This document shows, one piece after another, positions 57,323 through 64,000 of a stretch of DNA of 64,000 nt. The stretch is taken from positions 56,639,800 through 56,703,799 of the forward strand of contig NC_067476.1 in the NCBI RefSeq assembly GCF_947179515.1. Direction: 5' to 3'. The DNA comes from Apodemus sylvaticus. Lineage: Eukaryota > Chordata > Mammalia > Rodentia > Muridae. The translations under genes and the position numbers were made by a program. The notes under the pieces were generated by a model. That model saw nothing but the letters and a program-made list of their open reading frames with translations. It was not told the DNA's origin and searched no databases. Numbering within the stretch: the first letter of the stretch is position 1; each line of letters begins with the position of its first letter.

Positions 57323-57703
57323 TTAATATCCACTTATTAGTGAGTGCATACCATGATTCACCTTTTGAGTCTGGGTTACCTCACTTAGTATGATATTCTC
57401 TAGCTCCATCCATTTGCCTAAGAATTTCATGAATTCATTGTTTCTAATGGCTGAATAGTACTCCATTGTGTAGATATACCACATTTTTTGCATCCACTCT
57501 TCTGTTGAGGGATACCTAGGTTCTTTCCAGCATCTGGCAATTATAAATAGGGCTGCTATGAACATAGTAGAGCATGTATCCTTATTACATGGTGGGGAGT
57601 CTTCTGGGTATATGCCCAGGAGTGGTATAGCAGGATCTTCTGGAAGTGAGGTGCCCAGTTTTCGGAGGAACCTCCAGACTGATTTCCAGAGTGGTTGTAC
57701 CAA
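57323..57703 (-). pseudogene. L1 ORF2 C-terminal remnant
   Basis: 126 codons without a stop (MVQPLWKSVWRFLRKLG to LISGY), ending at the normal ORF2 terminus. The upstream coding part is missing because of the inversion. Confidence 0.9.
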
Positions 57704-57712
57704 TTTGCAACC

Positions 57713-58230
57713 CCCATAGTAAAAGCAATATACAGCAAACCGGTAGCCAGCATCAAACTAAATGGAGAGAAACTTGAAGCAATCCCACTAAAATCAGGGA
57801 CCAGACAAGGCTGCCCCCTTTCTCCTTATCTTTTCAATATTGTACTTGAGGTACTAGCTCGGGCAATTCGACAACATAAGGAGGTCAAAGGGATACAAAT
57901 TGGAAAGGAAGAAGTCAAACTATCATTATTTGCAGACGACATGATCGTCTACCTAAGTGACCCAAAGAACTCCTCCACTAGAGAGCTCCTACAGCTGATA
58001 AACAACTTCAGCAAAGTGGCAGGTTATAAAATCAACTCAAGCAAATCAGTGGCCTTCCTATACTCAAAGGATAAGCAGGCTGAGAAAGAAATTAGGGAAA
58101 TGACCCCCTTCACAATAGCCTCAAACAGTATAAAGTATCTTGGGGTGACTCTTACCAAACATGTGAAAGATCTGTATGACAAGAACTTCAAGACTCTGAA
58201 GAAGGAAATGGAAGAAGACCTCAAAAAATG
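57713..58230 (+). pseudogene. L1 ORF2 reverse transcriptase fragment (inverted segment)
   Basis: About 170 codons remain open: LKSGTRQGCPLSPYLFNIVL, then FADDMIVYLSDP holding the L1 form of the YxDD catalytic motif, then IKYLGVTLTK. No endonuclease and no start remain, and it is antisense to the other half of its own element. It looks little decayed. Confidence 0.92.
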
Positions 58231-58327
58231 GGTTTGCCGCCATCTTAAGACCTTTTTTTGAAACAACAACAAAGGACTGTGGCTGTTTGGTAGATGCTGA
58301 TGGTAGTATGTCCAAGAGCTTTAAGTC

Positions 58328-58333
58328 AACACA

Positions 58334-58370
<37 letters not shown>
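58328..58370 (+). repeat. (CA)n microsatellite
   Basis: About 42 bp with one TA interruption. Confidence 0.95.
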
Positions 58371-58372
<2 letters not shown>

Positions 58373-59711
58373 CCTCTGTGTCACAGATTCTCCTATCCTA
58401 ATAAACCATTGGAACTTGATAAGTTGCAATTTGAACTTCTGCCCTTGAATGACACTTGCCAACATTTATATACTTTGCAATATACTAACCCAAGTCTTGT
58501 CATTTTAAAAAACTCTTTAGGACTTCCCCAATGAAACTACAGATTATCATACTGGAGATCTAATATGGAGACTGTACAGCACAGAACCCCAACATGTACT
58601 TTTGGAATTACATATTGTGCTAGAAGAATAAGCTTATTGATCTATTCTAGAAAGAAGTTCAACAGAGCTGGGCTTGTTAAATGCCAAATGTGTATTTTGA
58701 TCAGTAAAGCCCTCAGTCTAATGTTCACTTAATCCATCCACTCAGTTTATATTTTAAAACAACCATTGCCTTTGTAAAAGACATCATGGATGGGCAGTAC
58801 TGGGTTAAGACACCCTGTGTTGCTTCTGTCTTCTGTGGAGAGATATTAAGACATAGGAATGATTATCGTGAGGGAACAAGTTTGGGTTCACAGACTCCAA
58901 AAGCAGAGCATGCTGCGAGGTCACATGAGAAAGAAGTGGGCCAGTAAGTTGGCAGAAGCTGGGGGGTAGGGGGCGCAGAACATGGGCAGGAATTTTCATT
59001 GGGGGTTTGGAGGGAAGGACTAGGCCAGGAGGAAAGGAACAACAAGCAGGCTTAGAATGGGCAGTCTTGGATAATTTTGATAGGCTCTGGGCTAGAGAAG
59101 CAGTCCAAGCCCTGGTATGAAATTTTGGTTTAAAATGAAATGTCTCCCAAAGAAATATGGATTGAAGGTTTGGTCCAAAGTATAAGACTTTCACAGGTAG
59201 GACTATGAGAATTGTTTGGCTCATGGGTGCTCTAATCTTATTAACTGATGATCACATAATGAATTCCGTGCTGAGTCAATATTCTGACGTGAGGAAGCAG
59301 GTCGTGGACTGAGGGTTGTATATCTTGTCCATGGTCTTTCCTGAACTCCACGCTTCTTGGGAATGTGCCCCAAGTAGCTTCCTCCAGCACGTGCGTCAGC
59401 CATGTGATACTTTAGCTAAGAACAAGTCCCAAGCAGTGGGTCAAGGGACTGTGGGTTGGAACCTTAGAACCTGTGAGCCAGCAGAAACCTGGCTCCCTTG
59501 TTTGAAGTTGTTTCTCTCTGGTGTCATGGGTGATTGGGGACAGCTGGGAAAATGTCAATGCATACAACTCTAGGCTCTGAATTGTTTGGTCTGAATGTCC
59601 AAGGCATTCTTGGGGTGGGTGGGCTTGGCTATCTCTTAGAATTGGCTAGCCTTGGGAGAAGCAGTCTTCCCGGGATGCCCCAAGTGCCAGAGTATCAAGA
59701 ACACAGAAAAT
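58371..59711. other. Intronic sequence, nothing recognised
   Basis: About 1.3 kb without a nameable element. The 139-codon minus frame at 58805-59224 has no splice context and no recognised domain. Confidence 0.45.
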
Positions 59712-59805
59712 AAACTGGGCATGGTTTACCTCTAATTCCAGAACTGAGGAGGCTGAGGCAGAAACACCTTAAATACAGCCTGGGCTGCATAGCAAGGCCC
59801 TGGCA
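59712..59805 (+). mobile_element. B1-type SINE
   Basis: AAACTGGGCATGGTTTACCT, GAGGAGGCTGAGGCAGAAAC and ACAGCCTGGGCTGCATAGCA. It ends in a CAAAA repeat. Confidence 0.85.
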
Positions 59806-59871
59806 GAAAAACAAAACAAAACAAAATAAAACAAAACAAAACAAAACAAAACAAAACAAAACAAAACAAAA
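59806..59871 (+). repeat. (CAAAA)n microsatellite
   Basis: About 65 bp, grown from the B1 tail. Confidence 0.95.
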
Positions 59872-60784
59872 GAGTTGGAGAGGAGAGAAGGGACGAGAGG
59901 AGGGGAGAGAGAAGGGCAGAAGAACCTGGAAATAAAGTCAATAGATATTTTAGGTGAAAAGTTTCCTTCTACAAGTTCTGCCAAGTTTCTTGGCAGAGCC
60001 AGCCTGTGAACTCTGGACAGTATGTTTGAAAGCATTAATTAGGCCTTGTATTTCTTTTGAAAGTGCTTTTTCATTACCTCATGAGAATGTAATGATTTGA
60101 TTTAATGATTAGATGCTTATAAAATACTGTAAGGTGGATATGTCAGGAAATACTATAATGCTGAAAAAATATACCAAAAAATATGAAAAATCATAAATAT
60201 GTTATGTTTTAAAAACATAGACAGACTGGAAAATACAAGTCCGCCCTCTGCTCCTGGTCCTGAGACCCTGTTCTGCTGCACTGTGAAATCTTTTACAGAA
60301 ACATTAAAATCAAAGGAGGAAAGTTCCCTTAAGGAAACAAAAGCTGTTGCTGTTTGTCACTCTTTGTGACAACCGTGGAGTTTCTTCAGGAATAGAGAAT
60401 ACTACTGAGTAAACCACATCCCTGTGGACCGTATCCTTTATGTAAGTAACCTCTTGGTGAGGACCACATCCCTGACATAGAGTGGAAGCAATGTCTTGAG
60501 GGCATTAAAGCAGGGTTGCACCAGAGCAGGCTATGAGTTGGTGCTGTTCAGTTTGTCTGAGTCTGTTCCTCCCTGACTTGGTCTCCACAGGCATGGCCCT
60601 GGTGAGCATCTTCGCAGGACCCCCCAGATGTGCTCGATACCTTTTGCTCTACTGCTCTGTGCCAGGAATCTCACTGGAGACAGCTGCTGGGCCAGATTCC
60701 ATTCATCCACTCAGCCTTCTCAAGTCCAACCAGTGTGTGGCACTGGCCAGAGGGGAGGGTGTGAGGAGGGCCCCCATTCCCCTG

Positions 60785-60822
<38 letters not shown>

Positions 60823-60944
60823 AGACTTGGCTTGTCCCTGGCTAAGTTCCTCTCCCGTACCCCCAGGCCACTAGCCCTGATTAGGCTGCCCCTCCTCACA
60901 ACTCTTGTGGTCTTTGGGTGTTTGGAAGTTGCCTTCCGTTCTCA
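59872..60944. other. Intronic sequence with a (CT)n
   Basis: (CT)n at 60787-60820. Otherwise no element named. The Ser/Leu-rich frames here are driven by the CT repeat. Confidence 0.45.
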
Positions 60945-61178
60945 GGTGGCAGTTGAGAGGTTGCCCCATGTCTCTGCCTGGTGCTGGCCAGCTTATATGC
61001 TTCCAATTAGCGAGTCCTGACTATGCAGACAACGTGGATGATTAAGCTGGAAGCACAACTCTTGTTTTTTCTTTTTCTTTCTTTTTTTTTTCTTTTTTGG
61101 AAGCTCAACTCTTAAGCATAATCTTTATTTAGTCTCCATATTGAAGGCTAAAAAGTAAAGGCTTGTAAAAGCCTAAAT
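60945..61178 (+). repeat. Inverted repeat, left arm
   Basis: Its inner 79 bp (61100-61178) are the reverse complement of 61915-61993 with one mismatch. Similarity continues outward at lower identity through CTATGCAGACAACGTGGATG to about 60950. Interrupted by a T-rich insert at 61064-61098. Confidence 0.9.
61049..61113 (-). mobile_element. Poly(A)-only insertion flanked by a 15-bp duplication
   Basis: GGAAGCACAACTCTT (61049-61063) and GGAAGCTCAACTCTT (61099-61113) bracket 35 nt of almost pure T. The right arm of the inverted repeat has the site once and without the T run. The inferred nick, TCTT/AA, is an L1 endonuclease-like site. Confidence 0.75.
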
Positions 61179-61617
61179 GGGAGTGGAGAGCGGTGGAGAG
61201 CTAGCAATTAGCCCAGTGTATCAGTGATAACTCTAATATCAGAAGGGAAGCAGAGCGTTCGCAGAGATGGGTCCACACACAGCTAATAAGACCAACTCAG
61301 AATCAGTAGCTTGGAAATGCAACCATCTGAAAACTGAATATTTATGAGACCTTTCGAAACTATGTGAAGTACATGACTTATAATCAATAAGCCTGAAAGG
61401 GCAACACTTCTAAAAAATAATAATCCCAGGGCTGGTCAATCTATTCTCCCACATCTGTAAGGGATTTGCAAAGAAAAACAAGACAAAATAAAACCCTATG
61501 ATTTGAAAGGCATTGAATTACAAGCACCTTCAAATGGCTAAGCAGAGCGTGTGCCGGCTTAGGAGTTCTCATGGTGTGTTCCAATATTTATTTGGTTAGG
61601 GTCAGGCTGGCCACTGT
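61179..61617. other. Spacer of the inverted repeat, first part
   Basis: Nothing recognised. Confidence 0.45.
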
Positions 61618-61790
61618 TTGTTTGTTTGTTTGTTTGTTTGTTTGTGACAGGGTCTCACTGTATAGCACCTGGTGGCTGAAAATCATTATATAGATCAGGC
61701 TAGCCTCAAACTCACATGAAATCTGCCTGCCTCTCCTTCCCTACTGCCAGGATGGAAGGTGTGTGTGCCTTCAGGTCCAGCGAGGCCGGT
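61618..61790 (-). mobile_element. B1 SINE with (TTTG)n tail
   Basis: (TTTG)n at 61618-61646 is the tail. GACAGGGTCTCACTGTATAG, CAGGCTAGCCTCAAACTCAC and ATCTGCCTGCCTCTCCTTCC are reversed B1. It lies between the two inverted arms. Confidence 0.9.
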
Positions 61791-61914
61791 CTGTGTGTAA
61801 CAGGATTTCTACAAGGCCTCTTCAAAAGAAAAAAAAATCAAAAAGAAAAACGGCAAGGCACATTGGAGTGGGTACTTCATGGATGCTGACAAGGAATTCA
61901 GGCAACCCTCCAGT

Positions 61915-62090
61915 CATTTAGGCTTTTACAAGCCTTTACTTTTTAGCCTTCAATATGGAGACTAAATAAAGATTATGCTTAAGAGTTGCGCTTCCAACTA
62001 ATCATCCATGTTGTCTGCATAGGCAGGACTCACTGTTTAGAGGCATATAAGCCGGCCAGCGCCAGGCAGAGACACAGGGCAGCCTCTCAG
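61915..62090 (-). repeat. Inverted repeat, right arm
   Basis: Reverse complement of the left arm. It has AGGCTTTTACAAGCCTTTAC, CAATATGGAGACTAAATAAA and GTTGTCTGCATAGGCAGGAC, and serves as the uninterrupted version of the left arm. Confidence 0.9.
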
Positions 62091-62419
62091 TTCCCTAGGC
62101 ATCACTGTCCTGTTGGGTGCGCTGCAGGGATAGTGAAGCCTTGATCAGGCAGCCAAGAGTGCTAAATACTAGAGCAGAGCAGGTGCCTTACGTCATGACA
62201 GAGACGCAGCCAGATGTGTAGTCAAGGTGGGATGCGAGGGAAAAGATTGACCTGCTGTGCCCAAAAGTGTGCCTCAGACTCCCTGGTACTGTAATTACAT
62301 TAGGGAATTTAGGCTGTAAGGAGAACTTAGGCTGTAAGGGAAAAGGCAATCAAAGGACAGGGGTAATATGCACCCAGTAGTTAGTGGCCAGGAAAGACTG
62401 CTTCAGGAATGGCTGTGCA
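62091..62419. other. Intronic sequence, nothing recognised
   Basis: May hold a diverged outward continuation of the inverted repeat, but I cannot align it by eye. Confidence 0.35.
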
Positions 62420-62575
62420 CGAAGGCTTACAGATCACAGAGCTCCGCTTGAGTCCCCGCTCCCTTCATGCTCAGCTGGGCCATTTTGAGCAAATCTTTAA
62501 TGTGGCCAGGCCTCAGTCTTTCCTCCTATAAAATGAAGCACTATTAGAGCTGAAAGGGAAATTCTCACTAAAGGG
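62420..62575 (+). mobile_element. MIR SINE
   Basis: CTGGGCCATTTTGAGCAAAT, GGCCAGGCCTCAGTCTTTCC and TCCTATAAAATGAAGCACTA follow MIR order. Confidence 0.6.
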
Positions 62576-62885
62576 TTATTAATCTTAGGCCCACAGTACA
62601 CTGGTGAGGGGGGTGGTTGTTAGTAACAGCAGGGTTCCTGTTGCCTTTTCTCAATATTGTTAATAGATACAGAGGTGCCTCCTCCTTTCCCCATATTTTT
62701 CATTCAAGTGAAAAAAAGACTTCTCATCCTACGCCTGCAAACCTCTACTTTGTGATCAAGAGCAAGACTCATTAATATGTGAAACCGCTATTCTGTTGAA
62801 ACTAACCAGTTAATAAGAAACCCTTGGGACTGTAGCAAGTACACATTGTATAATACCAGGAAACTTTCTTTCCTATTTTCATCCA
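62576..62885. other. Intronic sequence, nothing recognised
   Basis: About 310 bp, no element named. Confidence 0.45.
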
Positions 62886-62888
62886 AAA

Positions 62889-62935
<47 letters not shown>

Positions 62936-62938
62936 ATT
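62886..62938 (+). repeat. (AAAT)n microsatellite
   Basis: About 52 bp of AAAT units. Confidence 0.95.
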
Positions 62939-64000
62939 TAGCCTCTAGTGCCTATAAAGGACCAAAATTCCTCCCAAAATATTATAAACCCATCCCACTT
63001 TTTTTTTCCCAATTAGACTTGTCTTTTTATAACCCACATCCTACTTTCCAAAAAGAATGTGGTCAGGTGGCAAAACACCACCCTGAGACTAAGGAACTAA
63101 GGAAGTAAGCAGAGCACCTAGCGGTCTTGGTGACTTCCCTCCAAGACAGAGCAAAGCTATTTGAGAGGCAAACCTCACATGTCTGCTGAAGGCTATATTA
63201 AACAGGAAAAGTTAGCTTCCAAGTTAAGCCCACCTTGTAAATAAACAGGTGACCAAACCTCAAGAACCAAAGTAAATGGATCAGATTAGTAAACATTTAG
63301 TTTCGGGGTAAGGAGGATGGCCAAGTTCACCTTAAATCACCTCACTGTGATTCCGTAGGACCAGGACTGGGACTTCTTTAGCTCCGTTCTCAGACAAGCA
63401 GCCAAGTGTGGGGTCTGTCCTTATGAGCATGTGCCTGTCAGGAAGAGGGGCCTGAGATAGGAAATGTCTCCTGCTGCAGGCACAAAAAATCAATTCTAGT
63501 TCTGGCCTACTGAACTTGCCCGTGGGCTTGAGGGGATTTTTAAAACATTGTATTCAGAGCTGAAAACAAAATTTCATGGAATTTCTTTTTTTTTTTTGTA
63601 CAGGATCGGAGTGGGGTCAGCATCGAGGCTCAATGATGAGACCATGGGCCATCTGTGGCCTTGTCCGGCATAGAAGCACTTTTATCAGTCTGCTTTCTAG
63701 ATGCTTAAAGTCAATTCCTTCTGAGACTGACGCTCTAAATGTAAATATAGAGTTTAAAAGCAGGTGGAAAATGAATTCCATAAAAACGAACTGCTAAATG
63801 TTATACAGTATTATTCAATACATAGTGTACATACCACTATAGTACAGCACACCCTTGAATGCATCGTAGGGTACAGCTCCTGTTCTGTTTCCTGTCTCTT
63901 CTCTGGCATGAGCCATCAGCTATGTCTTCTTGCATTATGGAAAGGCAGAGTAAGATTTGGGTGGGCAAAGATGGGGGGGGGGGAATGTATCCCTGTCAGG
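62939..64000. other. Intronic sequence to the window edge
   Basis: T run at about 63585-63598 followed by GTACAG (a chance acceptor), G run at 63973-63983. No exon of Pde11a or another gene is supported. Confidence 0.45.

Larger units (their letters stand above)
57073..58230 (-). mobile_element. Twin-primed L1 with perfect 16-bp target-site duplication
   Basis: GGTTTGCCGCCATCTT occurs at 57057-57072 and 58231-58246. The left part (to about 57712) is the 3' UTR and ORF2 C-terminus on the minus strand. The right part is ORF2 reverse transcriptase sequence on the plus strand. The two parts are far apart in an intact L1, so inversion came with an internal deletion. Confidence 0.96.

Noticed and set aside
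58805..59224. 139-codon minus-strand frame with Ser/Pro-rich composition
   Set aside because: No splice context, domain or repeat identity. The length is within what chance gives in 64 kb.
63576..63797. Possible plus-strand exon after a T tract and GTACAG
   Set aside because: The acceptor-like motif is on the strand opposite to Pde11a, no donor pairs with a conserved reading frame, and the peptide is unrecognised.

Overview
The window is mammalian, from a murid rodent, most likely rat (Rattus). The basis is the repeat content: B1, B2/B3 and ID-like SINEs, rodent MaLR LTRs, URR1 hAT elements, and L1 copies whose 3' ends resemble rat L1. Rat rather than another murid is an inference from L1 3'-UTR wording and should be held loosely. 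There is no prokaryotic or operon-type organisation.

Only one protein-coding segment can be defended. It is a 159-bp, phase 0-0 internal exon on the minus strand (20627-20785) with consensus splice sites. Its 53 codons read as the end of the GAF-A domain of the dual-specificity phosphodiesterase PDE11A, including an NK-x6-F-x3-DE signature. The rest of the window is therefore read as the two large flanking introns of Pde11a: about 43 kb upstream in transcription (higher coordinates) and about 20 kb downstream (lower coordinates). No second Pde11a exon was found.

Layout. 1-12 kb: scattered SINEs, ancient L1/MIR debris, many microsatellites and purine tracts. 12.9-14.9 kb: a complete non-autonomous MaLR element with two LTRs and a matching 5-bp duplication. 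16.6-17.7 kb: an L1 3' end beside (probably inside) a head-to-head pair of MaLR LTR fragments. 20.6 kb: the Pde11a exon. 28.7-32 kb: a 5'-truncated L1 with a 16-bp target-site duplication, then a twin-primed (5'-inverted) L1. 34.6 kb: a roughly 235-bp GAAA tract. 36.8-39.8 kb: an L1 with both ends present but most of its interior deleted, followed at 40.2 kb by a 276-bp near-copy of part of it. 45 kb: a long CA-rich composite. 55.2-58.2 kb: two more L1s with 5' inversion; the first carries about 96 bp of non-L1 sequence with its own ATTAAA signal and A-tail, as expected of a 3' transduction. 60.9-62.1 kb: an inverted repeat whose arms match at 78/79 positions over the inner part. One arm is interrupted by a 35-nt T-rich insert flanked by a 15-bp duplication, as if only a poly(A) tail had been inserted.

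The genes do not form a pathway here. The biology of the window is retrotransposition inside long introns, and its best observations are insertion-mechanism scars. I found no undescribed gene system.
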